DNA of 64,000 bases from Paractinoplanes maris (GTDB lineage Bacteria; Actinomycetota; Actinomycetes; Mycobacteriales; Micromonosporaceae), in the NCBI RefSeq assembly GCF_023544465.1, contig NZ_JALPVL010000008.1:62001-126000 (forward strand), written 5' to 3'. The translations under genes and the position numbers were made by a program. Of this stretch, positions 53,755-61,765 are shown piece after piece (within the stretch, counting starts at the first letter, position 1; each line of letters begins with the position of its first letter). Under the pieces are notes generated by a model that saw only the letters and a program-made list of their open reading frames with translations, ran no database searches and was not told where the DNA came from.

Positions 53755-54297
53755 TCATCCCGGGCTGAGCGGCCGCCGGTGACCGATACCGGAGAGCCAC
53801 CGCTCGACCTCGGCCGGCGAGCGCAGCAACACCGTCTCGGGGAAGTCCGGACTCGCCTGCCACCGGCGCATCCGGGCGCGTTTGCGGGCGAACGACTTGA
53901 CGTGGAAATAGAGCAACGACTCGCGGTCGAAGAAGGCCAGCCGCCAGGTCTCGTAGTTGCCGTTGCAGATGGGCGTGCGGTGCACGATGTGGCGGACCGT
54001 GCGGCGCAGCAGGCGGGTCCACGACACCCACCGCGGCAGGTCGAGGCCGACGATCAGATCGGCTCGTTCGAGTACCAGGTCGTGCCACATCGCGTAGCCG
54101 GCGTCGATCACCCAGGCGTCGCTCGCGAGCAGCTCGCGGATGAGGTCGCGCTGTTCCTGCTCAGGCCGCGCCACCCAGCCCGGCTTCCAGGTGAGGTCGT
54201 CGATCGAGTGGTAGGGCAGGCCGAGCCGTTCGCCGATCCGGGCGGCCAGCGTCGACTTGCCGGAGCCGGTCACCCCGTAGACCAGAATGCGTTGCAT
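53755..54297 (-). CDS. P-loop kinase-like protein (topology-modulation/FlaR-like)
   Basis: 180-residue adenylate-kinase-fold ATPase. Walker A GVTGSGKST lies at 8-16, HSIDDLTWKPGW and WVIDAGY follow, and LIVGLDLPR marks the Walker B region. Proteins of this group are often annotated as topology modulation or FlaR-like kinases, but the substrate is not known. TATCGT (minus strand, 54309-54304) lies 6 nt before the ATG, which would give a leaderless transcript. The gene is separated by 4 bp from the response-regulator gene and may be cotranscribed with it. Confidence 0.83.
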   Translation of the reverse strand: MQRILVYGVTGSGKSTLAARIGERLGLPYHSIDDLTWKPGWVARPEQEQRDLIRELLASDAWVIDAGYAMWHDLVLERADLIVGLDLPRWVSWTRLLRRTVRHIVHRTPICNGNYETWRLAFFDRESLLYFHVKSFARKRARMRRWQASPDFPETVLLRSPAEVERWLSGIGHRRPLSPG

Positions 54298-54301
54298 CCG
54301 G

Positions 54302-54955
54302 TCACGATAGGGGTCCGGCCAGACCTTCCTCGAACGCGATAATGACCAGCTGGACCCGGTCGCGGACGCCGAGCTTGGCGATCGCCCGGGTGATGTGGGT
54401 CTTCGCGGTGAGCGGGCTGATCACCAGCTCGCGCGCGATGTCGTCATTGGACAGTCCGGTCGCGACCAGCCGCACCACCTCGCGTTCGCGCCCGGTCAGC
54501 ACGGCCAGCCGGTCACCCCGCGGCGCGGCGGCCGGGCGGTGGGCGAACTGGCTCACCACCCGCCGGGTGACGCTGGGCGAGAGCAGGGCGTCACCGGCCG
54601 CCACGACCCGCACCGCCTGGCGCAGCCCGTCCGGCTCGATCTCCTTGGTCAGGAAACCGCTCGCCCCGGCCGCGAGCGCCGCGAAGACGTACTCGTCGGT
54701 CTCGAACGTGGTCAGGATGATCACTCGCGTGTCCGGGGCGAACGACAGGATCTCGCGGGTGGCCGCGATGCCGTCCAGGCCGGGCATCCGGATGTCCATC
54801 AGGATCACGTCGGGTCGCAGCGTCCGCGTGGTGCGCACGGCCTCGTCGCCGGTGGCGGCCTCGCCGACGACCTGGATCTCCTTGTCCCGGCGGAGCAGGC
54901 TGCGGAACCCGGCGCGGACGAGATGCTGGTCGTCGGCGAGCAACACGTTGATCAT
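54302..54955 (-). CDS. NarL/LuxR-family response regulator
   Basis: 217 residues. The receiver domain has ADD near residue 8, the phospho-acceptor D54 in DVILMDIRMPG, and K104-type switch residues (FLTKE). The C-terminal LuxR helix-turn-helix reads LTGREREVVRLVATGLSNDDIARELVISPLTAKTHITRAIAKL. It forms a two-component system with the histidine kinase immediately upstream; the kinase stop and this ATG overlap by 4 bp (ATGA). The targets and signal are unknown. An ABC or membrane target next to it, often seen with such pairs, is absent here. Confidence 0.94.
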   Translation of the reverse strand: MINVLLADDQHLVRAGFRSLLRRDKEIQVVGEAATGDEAVRTTRTLRPDVILMDIRMPGLDGIAATREILSFAPDTRVIILTTFETDEYVFAALAAGASGFLTKEIEPDGLRQAVRVVAAGDALLSPSVTRRVVSQFAHRPAAAPRGDRLAVLTGREREVVRLVATGLSNDDIARELVISPLTAKTHITRAIAKLGVRDRVQLVIIAFEEGLAGPLS

Positions 54956-56070
54956 TCGCGCTCCAGGTAGGGGATGGTCGCCCGTACGGAGAAACCGGTC
55001 CGGCCGGCGCCGGCCGTGAGCGCCCCGCCCAGCGCGGCCACCCGCTCCCGCATGCCGGCGATGCCGTTGCCGTCGACGATCTCGGCCGGCACCCGGCCGT
55101 CGTCCTGCACGTCGACCACCGCACTTGCCGGGGCATAGCGCAGCGTCACCGCCACCCGGGTCGCGCCGGAGTGCCGCACCGTGTTGGTCAGCGACTCCTG
55201 CACCACGCGGTAGATCGCCGTGCCCACCGCGGCCGGCACGTCCGACCGCTCGCCGAACTCGTTGACCGACACGGTCAGTCCGGCCGCCCGCACCGGCTCG
55301 GCCAGCCGGTCCAGCCCGTCGAGCCCGTGGGCCGGCTCGGCGACCGGCGGCGCGCCTCCCTCGCGCAACACGTCGACCAGCGACTTCAGATCGGTCATGG
55401 CCTGCCCGCGGACGTCCTGAGCGAGCCGCAGCGACGAGCGGGCCTCCGCCGGGTCGGTGTCGAAGGCGTCGAGCGCGACGTTGAGGTGCACCCCGACCAC
55501 GGCGAGCGTGTGCGAGACGACGTCGTGCAGGTCGCGCGCGATTCCCACCCGCTCCTCGGCCCGCCGGCGCCGCGCGTCCAGATCCCGCTCGTGCTGGGCC
55601 TGCTCGAGGCGCAGAGCCGTCTCGTGCTGCCAGTGGCGGGTGCTCACAAAGGCGGTCGCCGCCGCGAGCAGCGCGGCCAGCCACAACGCGTCGCCGCCGA
55701 CGTGCGCGAGCGTCCAGTCGGCGCCGTGCTCGGTCATCAGGACGAAGGTGTCCCAGTTGGCCCCGTACAGCAGCGCCAGCCCGCCCGCGATGAGGGTGAA
55801 CCGCAGCCGCCCGGCGAGCACCACGGCCACGAAGGCGGCACTGGCCGGCCATACCCAGCCCGACCCGACCAATCCGGCGCCACGCATGGCGGCGACCGTC
55901 GCGAGCGAGAAGACCAGGACCGTACGGGGGAAGCGTGGGGCGAAGAAGGCGGCGACCGCCAGCCAGAAGGCCAGCGTGAGGGTCATGACGGTCTGTCCGT
56001 TGCCGCCGGTGATCGCCAGGCCCGCGGGGACGCCGACCAGGGTCACGGCCGATGCGAGATATCTGTTCAT
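54952..56070 (-). CDS. NarL-type sensor histidine kinase
   Basis: 372 residues. The N-terminal membrane domain has about four to five helices (about 5-145). The HisKA_3 dimerisation helix follows, with phospho-acceptor H182 in RVGIARDLHDVVSHTLA. The C-terminal HATPase part has IYRVVQESLTNTVRHSGA and the G-rich NGIAGMRERVAALGG lid. It phosphorylates the coupled response regulator. ATG 56070 is chosen because TAGCGT ends 7 nt before it, indicating a leaderless transcript. In-frame upstream codons, including an ATG near 56130, lie in the divergent promoter. Confidence 0.92.
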   Translation of the reverse strand: MNRYLASAVTLVGVPAGLAITGGNGQTVMTLTLAFWLAVAAFFAPRFPRTVLVFSLATVAAMRGAGLVGSGWVWPASAAFVAVVLAGRLRFTLIAGGLALLYGANWDTFVLMTEHGADWTLAHVGGDALWLAALLAAATAFVSTRHWQHETALRLEQAQHERDLDARRRRAEERVGIARDLHDVVSHTLAVVGVHLNVALDAFDTDPAEARSSLRLAQDVRGQAMTDLKSLVDVLREGGAPPVAEPAHGLDGLDRLAEPVRAAGLTVSVNEFGERSDVPAAVGTAIYRVVQESLTNTVRHSGATRVAVTLRYAPASAVVDVQDDGRVPAEIVDGNGIAGMRERVAALGGALTAGAGRTGFSVRATIPYLERE

Positions 56071-56190
56071 GGCCAGGACGCTAGGACCGGCCGGGGGTGC
56101 GGCACGTCGTCCCACGGTGGACACTTCCATCGACGCCTCCCGGCTACCGGCTGCACCATTCGGAGTATTACCCGCCGATAGGCTGCCGTG

Positions 56191-56985
56191 GTGACCCTGC
56201 CTCCCACGGACGAGCTCCGCACGGCCGGTGGCGTTCTGCGCTACTGCTTCTACGGCCCGGCCGACGGCTTCCCGGTGATCGCGCACGGTGGTTCGCCGAG
56301 CAGTCGCTGGAAACGGCCGGTCCAGTTGGAGGCCATGGCGCCCAGCGGGCTGCGGATGCTCCATTACGACCGTCCGGGCTACGGTGGCTCGACCCGGCGG
56401 CCGGGCCGCACGGTGGTGGACGCGGTTTCCGACGTACGACTCCTGGCCGAGGCCCAGGGCTGGTCGCGTTTCGCCGTCTTCGGTGGCTCGGGCGGTGGCC
56501 CGCACGCACTGGCCTGCGCCGCGCTGCTGCCCGAAATGGTCACCCGGTGCGCTGTGCTGTCCGGCATCAAGCCGACGGCCAGACCCGGCCTCGACGAGCC
56601 GGTGCTGCGGACCGATCTGGCCGGTCACGCCGCCGGCATCATGGAGCAGGTCGCCGTGGGCGGCCCCGAGTCACCGGCCGAGCCCGGACCGCCGGCCCGC
56701 GACGACCCCGACGCGCTGGCCCGGTTGCACGCGACCTTCACCGACAGCCTCGACGGCTGGGTGGACGACACCCTGGCCTTCGGCCGGCCGTGGGGCTTCG
56801 ACGTGGAGGCGATCACCGTCCCGGTCGCCCTCTGGCGCGGCACCGACGACCAGGCCGTGCCGGCCGACCACGCCGAGTGGCTGCTGTCGCACATCCCGGG
56901 CGCCGAGGGGCACGTCTACACCGGCGGCCATCTGCCCGGCCCGGACATCTACAACGACATCTACGAATGGTTGCGGCGGCCATGA
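56191..56985 (+). CDS. Alpha/beta hydrolase
   Basis: 264-residue single-domain hydrolase. The oxyanion region reads VIAHGGSPSSR, and the nucleophile elbow is FGGSGGGPHALA with Ser100. The acidic residue is probably D in RGTDDQAVPADHA, with the histidine in YTGGHLPGP near the end. The substrate is unknown; it resembles generic actinobacterial esterase/peptidase-like hydrolases. TAGGCT (56179-56184) is 6 nt before GTG 56191, supporting it over GTG 56188 as a leaderless start. It diverges from the histidine kinase. Confidence 0.87.
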   Translation: MTLPPTDELRTAGGVLRYCFYGPADGFPVIAHGGSPSSRWKRPVQLEAMAPSGLRMLHYDRPGYGGSTRRPGRTVVDAVSDVRLLAEAQGWSRFAVFGGSGGGPHALACAALLPEMVTRCAVLSGIKPTARPGLDEPVLRTDLAGHAAGIMEQVAVGGPESPAEPGPPARDDPDALARLHATFTDSLDGWVDDTLAFGRPWGFDVEAITVPVALWRGTDDQAVPADHAEWLLSHIPGAEGHVYTGGHLPGPDIYNDIYEWLRRP

Positions 56986-56990
56986 CTCGC

Positions 56991-57025
56991 TTGACGGTAT
57001 ATATCGTCGACCGTACTATCGCCGC
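56991..57025 (+). promoter_or_regulatory. Promoter and operator of the padR gene
   Basis: TTGACG (56991-56996), 17-bp spacer, TACTAT (57014-57019), then 6 nt to ATG 57026: a near-consensus promoter of a leaderless gene. The near-palindrome gacggtatatatcgtc (56993-57008) overlaps the -35 and spacer and fits an autoregulatory PadR operator. Confidence 0.8.
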
Positions 57026-57358
57026 ATGCAGGAGCCGACCTTTCTGATCATCGCCTCGCTGGCCGATCAACCGCTGCACGGCTACGGCGTCATCCAGGCG
57101 GTCACCCGTCTGTCCGACGGCGACGTGAAGCTGCGCGCCGGCACGCTCTACGGCGCGCTGGACCGCCTCACCGAGCAGGGCCTCATCGAGGTCGACCGCG
57201 AGGAGCAGGTCGACGGCCGCCTCCGGCGGTATTACCGGCTCACCGACAGCGGCGCGGGGGCGCTGTCGGTCGAGATCGAGCGGCTGCGCCGCAACGCCGC
57301 CGCGGCCGAGCGGCAGCTCCAGCGCCGGCTCCGGCTGTCGTTCGGCGGTGCCGCGTGA
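57026..57358 (+). CDS. PadR-family transcriptional regulator
   Basis: 110-residue winged-helix protein. It begins MQEPTFLIIASLADQPLHGYGVIQAV, the conserved PadR N-terminus, followed by KLRAGTLYGALDRLTEQGLIEV (recognition helix and wing) and RRYYRLTDSGAGAL. The C-terminal helix gives the dimer. It is a PadR-s1 type, without the larger C-terminal domain. It starts at the predicted transcription start and overlaps the next gene by 4 bp (GTGA). It probably represses this two-gene unit through the AT-rich palindrome in its promoter. Confidence 0.93.
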   Translation: MQEPTFLIIASLADQPLHGYGVIQAVTRLSDGDVKLRAGTLYGALDRLTEQGLIEVDREEQVDGRLRRYYRLTDSGAGALSVEIERLRRNAAAAERQLQRRLRLSFGGAA

Positions 57359-58377
57359 CGCTCGAGCGCCGCTACCGCCGCCTCCTGCTGGCCTATCCCG
57401 GCCCCTATCGGCGCGGCCACGGCGCCGAGATCGTCACGACGCTGCTCGAGATGGCGGCGCCCGGCCAGACCCGGCCCGCCGCGTCCGACGCCTGGCATCT
57501 GTTCCTCAGCGGCTTGCGGCAACGCTTCCGGTTGCCCTCCGGGCGGCCGCTCGTCCTGATCGCCGCAGTGCTGATCACCTTGGTCACGGGGGCCTTCGGT
57601 GCGGCCGCGGGCTCATGGGCGGCCGAGCAGACCTTCACCGACCTGCCCGGCGACGCCGGCGTCGAGGCCCTGACCCGCCAGGTGGCCGGCGGCGGCGCCG
57701 AGTTCGGTTCCGACCGCGCGGCCTCCCCGTGGTGGACCACGATGGTCCACGCCGGCGTGGACGAGCCGTCTTATACGCCCGAGGCGGCGCAGGCCCGGCT
57801 GACCGCACATGGATGGCAGGTGACAGCGATCCAGCCCCGCTCCGGCACGTCCGCCACCTTCGACCCGGCCACCGGCGCGACGGTCTCGGAGGCCGTGCGC
57901 AGCAGTGCTTTCGAGGCCACCCGCGACGGGCTCCGGCTGCAGGCCACCGGTTACGTGAGGGCCGGCCACGGCGTGGTGAACGTCCAGCTGTGGCCGGCCG
58001 ACACGGGCGCCGTGGCCCCGCTGATGATCGCCGGCGCTGTCCTGGGCCTGCTGGCCGGCTGGCTGCTGACGGCGGCCGGCGCCTACCGGCTGCGTCCCCT
58101 TCCCACCTCCCGCCGCCGGGTCGTGGCCACCCTGACCACGCTGGCGCTGGGGGCGCTGGCCGTGCCCGCTTTCGCCCTGTGGGTGAACGTGTGGCGGGTC
58201 CTCGAGCACCGGGAGATGCCGATCTTCACCGTCCACAGCGCACTGAGCGCCGGCCCGTACTGGTCCTACGGCACAACGTGGCTGCTGCCCCAACTGGCCG
58301 CCGCCGGCCTCCTCCTGTCCCTCATCGCCTGGGCAGTCACCCTGCGCCGCCCACCCCCGACCCCGGTCGAGGCCTAG
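57355..58377 (+). CDS. Membrane protein cotranscribed with PadR
   Basis: 340 residues. A short N-terminal cytosolic domain (LERRYRRLLLAYPGPYRRGHGAEIVTTLLEMA) resembles the permease-prefix domain often found in genes paired with PadR regulators. A membrane helix lies at about 65-85, an extracytoplasmic domain at about 86-220, and three further helices at about 222-335. The function is unknown; in related loci such proteins respond to membrane-active compounds. GTG 57355 overlaps the padR stop, so the pair is translationally coupled. Confidence 0.82.
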   Translation: MTLERRYRRLLLAYPGPYRRGHGAEIVTTLLEMAAPGQTRPAASDAWHLFLSGLRQRFRLPSGRPLVLIAAVLITLVTGAFGAAAGSWAAEQTFTDLPGDAGVEALTRQVAGGGAEFGSDRAASPWWTTMVHAGVDEPSYTPEAAQARLTAHGWQVTAIQPRSGTSATFDPATGATVSEAVRSSAFEATRDGLRLQATGYVRAGHGVVNVQLWPADTGAVAPLMIAGAVLGLLAGWLLTAAGAYRLRPLPTSRRRVVATLTTLALGALAVPAFALWVNVWRVLEHREMPIFTVHSALSAGPYWSYGTTWLLPQLAAAGLLLSLIAWAVTLRRPPPTPVEA

Positions 58378-58821
58378 CCCACATCTCGTCAGGGGCCGGA
58401 TTGAACGAGCAGTGGGCGAACGTGGACGCGCCACTTCTAACCACTCGCGATCCCTCGCGGGAGTGGTCGTGCACCTTGGACTCGACGTTGATGGGCTTCC
58501 GCGCGGTAGTCCGATGAAGCACCGTGTCGCGCTCCCTGGCCCGAGCCGGCAGCCGGGGGACGACACCTTCGGCTGGGGTGGACTGTGGTGACGGCGATCC
58601 AGGGCCGACGCCGTCGATGAGGGTGGGCCAGTCGGGTCTGGGGGGCGGGCCCGTTGTCGGTGAGCCGATTCTTGCGCGGCGGGCGGTTGAAGATCGGCAC
58701 GCCGGTGACGGCAGCCCCAGAGTCCTCGCGGATGGCGGCGGCCCAGGTGAGAAGCACGCCGGTGAGGGGGATGGTGACGCCGCGGCGCAGGCCCAGCCAC
58801 GTTGGAGGGTGTCGAGCGTGC
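58378..58821. other. 444-nt region without a supported gene
   Basis: It lies between the PadR-associated gene and the PIN-like gene, which converge. A hairpin at 58440-58467 (ACCACTC-GCGA/TCGC-GG-GAGTGGT) may be a terminator. Open frames on the minus strand contain patches that look protein-like, for example LLTWAAAIREDSGAAVTG, but change frame and have no start, so a decayed gene is possible. Confidence 0.5.
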
Positions 58822-59415
58822 TCAGGCGGCGAGGTTGAGGGTGCGCAGGTAGCCGGCGCGGTGGTAGGCGCTCGGATCGAGTGTGGCGATGACGCACTTG
58901 TGCTGGAGCGCCAGCAGGGTGGTGTGCATGACGTCGAGCGGCTCGCCCGTGTTCAGCCGGGAGATGATGTCGGCCTGGCGGAAAGTCAGGTCGGCCACGT
59001 CGGTCACGCTGCCCGGCAGATGCCGGAGCAGGGTGTGGACCCGCTGCTCGCCGCTCGTGCCGATGAGCGGGGGGGCGGCGCGCAGGTAGGCCAGTGTGGA
59101 GACGACGATCTGGCAGGCGCTGTCATGGGCGGCGTCGACCAGTGCCGCCCCGACGGTCTCGTTGTCCAGCTGCGCGTAGGAGAGCAGCACGCTCTCGTCG
59201 ATGACCAGGTTGGGCCACGTGGTCAGCGGCCGGTGATAGTCGGTGAAGCCGAGATGCCCGATGTCCGCGACCAGCTGCCCGTAATCGGCTGGCCGCGGTT
59301 CGGCCCGCCGGTGGTCGCGCAGGTGCGGCAGCAGCATCTGGTAGATCCCGTCGAACCACCGGCCGGCGTCCTGGTATTGGCGGAGGATGCGGGCGCCGGC
59401 GTGCTCCCGGGCCAT
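58822..59415 (-). CDS. PIN-domain-like protein
   Basis: 197 residues. A helical N-terminal part (about 1-75) precedes a PIN-like fold: LVIDESVLLSYAQL with the first acidic residue, STLAYLRAAPP, LTFRQADIISRLN with a mid-chain acidic position, and LDVMHTTLLALQHKCVIATLDP with the last acidic residues. PIN proteins are metal-dependent RNases, often toxins; no antitoxin gene is adjacent, so a toxin role is not supported. ATG 59415 or GTG 59430 may be the start. A pair of imperfect 34-35-bp direct repeats lies just upstream. Confidence 0.7.
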   Translation of the reverse strand: MAREHAGARILRQYQDAGRWFDGIYQMLLPHLRDHRRAEPRPADYGQLVADIGHLGFTDYHRPLTTWPNLVIDESVLLSYAQLDNETVGAALVDAAHDSACQIVVSTLAYLRAAPPLIGTSGEQRVHTLLRHLPGSVTDVADLTFRQADIISRLNTGEPLDVMHTTLLALQHKCVIATLDPSAYHRAGYLRTLNLAA

Positions 59416-59452
59416 CGGTCGTTGATCCACGGCGAGAGACCCCAGGCAGGCC

Positions 59453-59557
59453 ACAACCGTGCCGCAACGAACGGAACCGCAGGTCAAGCACGTGCCGCCG
59501 GGCCTTTTGGCAGATGGCCGCAACAACCGTGCGGGCAGCGGCCGGCACCGCAGGTCA
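59453..59557. repeat. Pair of imperfect direct repeats upstream of the PIN-like gene
   Basis: Copy one spans 59453-59486 and copy two 59523-59557. Both begin acaaccgtgc and end accgcaggtca, with a diverged centre and one indel, 70 bp apart. Located in the divergent promoter region of the PIN-like and PNPOx-like genes, they could be regulator-binding sites or an old duplication. Confidence 0.75.
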
Positions 59558-59680
59558 GCGCCCCGTCCGTCACCGCTGACTGTTGTGTGGATCTTCGCCA
59601 TCCGTGACAAGCGATGAATGCGGGAGGGGGCCACAGTTCGCGCACGGCGGCGCAAAGGCCTCCGGCCTAGGGTGGATCTC

Positions 59681-60094
59681 ATGTTTCGTGATGAGGATCT
59701 TGTGTTGCTGGGGCGGCCGCTGTATGCGTTTCTCACCGTTGCGCCTCGTGGCCAGCGGTGGCCGGCGCCGCGGCCGGTGTGGTTCGAGATGACTGGTGCG
59801 GGTGAGTTGCAGATGTTCTCGGATCCGGGTGCACCCAAGCTCGACCGGCTTCGCGAGCAGGCGCGGGCGTCCGTGGTGGTCGCGGCGCCGGTGGGCGAGC
59901 CGGAGAACTGGATCTCGGTGGAGGGCACGGTCACGCTCCACGACGACGGGGCCTCCGAGCTCGCCGCCCGCCTCGCCGAGCGGTACTGGACCTTCGACGA
60001 CCCGATCCACCCGCAGCTGCTCGACGCCTGGCGGACCGGACCCCTGGTGCGCCTCGTCCTGCGACCGGAGAAGGTCAACCGGTACTCGGCCTAG
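59681..60094 (+). CDS. PNPOx-like flavin/F420-binding split-barrel protein
   Basis: 137-residue split beta-barrel of the pyridoxamine-5-phosphate-oxidase-like superfamily. The sequence FRDEDLVLLGRPLYAFLTVAPRG, then PRPVWFEM and NWISVEGTVTLHDDG, and VRLVLRPEKVNRYSA matches F420/FMN-binding small proteins of actinobacteria. Likely an F420H2- or flavin-dependent reductase of unknown substrate. TAGGGT (59668-59673) ends 7 nt before ATG 59681, favouring this leaderless start over ATG 59618. Its stop shares two bases with the stop of the DUF1348 remnant on the other strand. Confidence 0.83.
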   Translation: MFRDEDLVLLGRPLYAFLTVAPRGQRWPAPRPVWFEMTGAGELQMFSDPGAPKLDRLREQARASVVVAAPVGEPENWISVEGTVTLHDDGASELAARLAERYWTFDDPIHPQLLDAWRTGPLVRLVLRPEKVNRYSA

Positions 60095-60253
60095 TGCAGG
60101 GGAAAGTCCTGGCCCCGCTCCGATTCGGGGCGGGGGCCGAGGATGTGGCGCTCGCTCCGGTCGGTCGCGGGTGTTCCACGCGTCCTCGGCGGCCTGCACC
60201 TTCTGCCGTGCGGTCTCCGGCGTGAACGGCGGGAACGGCGGTTTTCCAGACAT
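60091..60253 (-). pseudogene. Deletion remnant of a DUF1348 (SnoaL-like) gene
   Basis: From ATG 60253 the minus strand reads MSGKPPFPPFTPETARQKVQ then AAEDAWNTRD, the conserved N-terminus of DUF1348 nuclear-transport-factor-2-like proteins. Near 60150 the reading switches frame to SERHILGPRPESERGQDFPLH ending at TAG 60093-60091, the family's usual C-terminus. About 110 central residues are missing and the two ends are in different frames. The junction is in cgaccgaccgg. This is best explained by an internal deletion. No full copy is in the window. Confidence 0.8.
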
Positions 60254-60267
60254 GCGGGGAACGCTGG

Positions 60268-61236
60268 TCAGTCTTCTGCCTCGCGGCGAGCCTTGGCCCG
60301 GCGCTTGCCCTCGTGCATGGCCTGGACGCGGGCGACCGGGATCGTCCGGCCCTCGTCGATCAGGCCCTGGTCGAGCTTCTGCGGGGCGGGCATCGCGGCC
60401 GCCCACGGGTCGCCCTCGCCCAGCAGGCCCGGCGCGGTGTGCACGGTGAAATCGGCGGGGGTGACGTCGTCCAGATCGTCCCAGGGCACCGGGAACGACA
60501 CGGGCAGACCGGGGCGTACGCGGGGACTGAACGTGGCCACCACGGTCGCCCCGCCCGAGCGGGTCGCGTCGAGGAAGACCTTGCCGTGGCGGTCGTCGCG
60601 GATGAAGGCGGTCGTCGCCAGCTCGGGGTCGAGGCGCTCGGCCCGGGCCGCCACGGCGCGGGTGGCCGCCGCGACCTCCTCGGGATCCGCCTGGCCGTCC
60701 AGCGGGACGAAGACGTGCACACCTTTGGAGCCGCTCGTTTTCACCGCGCCCGCCATGCCGGCACTGGCCAGGGCCTCGCGGACGAGCCGGGCCGCCCGCA
60801 CCGCGAGCGTGAAGTGCGACGTGCCCTCGGGCGGGTCCAGATCCATGATCAGATGGGTCGGCTTGGTCGAGCCGGCCACCATCAGCGCGGGGTGGAACTC
60901 GATCGCCCGCTGGTTGCCGAACCACAGCAGCGTGCGGCGGTCGTTGCAGAGGCCGTAAGTCACCTCGCGGTGTGACGCCTCGGCCCAGACCTTTGTCCGC
61001 GGCACCCAGTCGGGCGTGTATTTGGGCAGGTTCTTCTGCATGAACTGGTCCTGCCCGCGCAGCAGGCGGATCACCGACAGCGGCCGCTCGTGCAGCACCG
61101 GCAACATCCGGTCACCCACCGCGTCCAGATAGTCGACCAGGTCGCGCTTGGTGGCGCCCGCGCCCTCGAACAGCTCCTGGTCGAGATTGGTCAGCGTGAC
61201 CCCGTCGCGCTCCTCGCCCGTGCTTTTGCCGGCCAT
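60268..61236 (-). CDS. ligD: NHEJ LigD polymerase-domain protein
   Basis: 322-residue archaeo-eukaryotic-primase-type polymerase domain of LigD, encoded without the nuclease or ligase domains. The metal-binding pair is D132/D134 in LIMDLDPPEG. Other family segments are VKTSGSKGVHVFVPL, YGLCNDRRTLLWFGNQRAIEFHP and VSFPVPWDDLDDVTP. It fills gaps during non-homologous end joining, with ribonucleotide preference. No ku or ligase gene is in the window. The C-terminal tail is Lys/Arg-rich (KRRAKARREAED). It is convergent with nothing; the DUF1348 remnant follows 14 bp later on the same strand. Confidence 0.93.
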   Translation of the reverse strand: MAGKSTGEERDGVTLTNLDQELFEGAGATKRDLVDYLDAVGDRMLPVLHERPLSVIRLLRGQDQFMQKNLPKYTPDWVPRTKVWAEASHREVTYGLCNDRRTLLWFGNQRAIEFHPALMVAGSTKPTHLIMDLDPPEGTSHFTLAVRAARLVREALASAGMAGAVKTSGSKGVHVFVPLDGQADPEEVAAATRAVAARAERLDPELATTAFIRDDRHGKVFLDATRSGGATVVATFSPRVRPGLPVSFPVPWDDLDDVTPADFTVHTAPGLLGEGDPWAAAMPAPQKLDQGLIDEGRTIPVARVQAMHEGKRRAKARREAED

Positions 61237-61254
61237 CGCCCCATCGTGCCGGAA

Positions 61255-61623
61255 TCAGCGCAGCTGGGCGACCCACACGGCGGGCAGGACCATCAGAAGC
61301 GTCAAGATCACGTACGCGCTTCCGAGCCCGAACCGGCGGCCGTGGGTGGCGATCACCGCCGCCAGGAAGGGCATCATCACGGTCAGCAGCGCGGCGATCG
61401 AGATGATCTCGGGCTCGTTCTCGCGCCCGGTCACCCCGTACCCGATCAGGATCGGGACGATGACCGCCCAGCCGACGGTCAGAGCGGTGACGACACGCCG
61501 GATCCGGAGGCGGCGCGCGATCTCGGCCGGGTCCTTCTGGCAGGCGTACGCCATCCGCTCGGCGAAGCCCTGGGCGGTGCGGGCCAGGCGCACGCTCTTC
61601 ACGGATTCAACCTCGGTGGTCAC
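61255..61623 (-). CDS. Small membrane protein of unknown function (122 aa)
   Basis: 122 residues with a cytosolic N-terminal half (SVRLARTAQGFAERMAYACQKDPAEIARRL) and about three membrane helices: VVTALTVGWAVIVPILIGYGV, IISIAALLTVMMPFLAAVIA and LGSAYVILTLLMVLPAVWVAQL. No domain was recognised. GTG 61623 lies 7 nt after TACGCT on the minus strand, consistent with a leaderless transcript. Codons upstream in frame are not protein-like. It is 18 bp upstream of the ligD start, so the two may be cotranscribed. Confidence 0.68.
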   Translation of the reverse strand: MTTEVESVKSVRLARTAQGFAERMAYACQKDPAEIARRLRIRRVVTALTVGWAVIVPILIGYGVTGRENEPEIISIAALLTVMMPFLAAVIATHGRRFGLGSAYVILTLLMVLPAVWVAQLR

Positions 61624-61765
61624 AGGCCCGAGCGTACGGGTGATCTTGCTCTGCCGTCTCCTTCGCCACGGGTGATTTGACCGAATCGTCATCACCGGTT
61701 GGCTTGCCCCCGGCACACCGTTCAGATGTGCCGGGGGCCCGGTGCGGCTCGTGACCGACCGGGAG

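Noticed and set aside
58822..59680. Toxin-antitoxin pair with the PIN-like protein
   Set aside because: No adjacent small antitoxin gene was found on either side; the neighbour is an enzyme-like PNPOx protein on the other strand.
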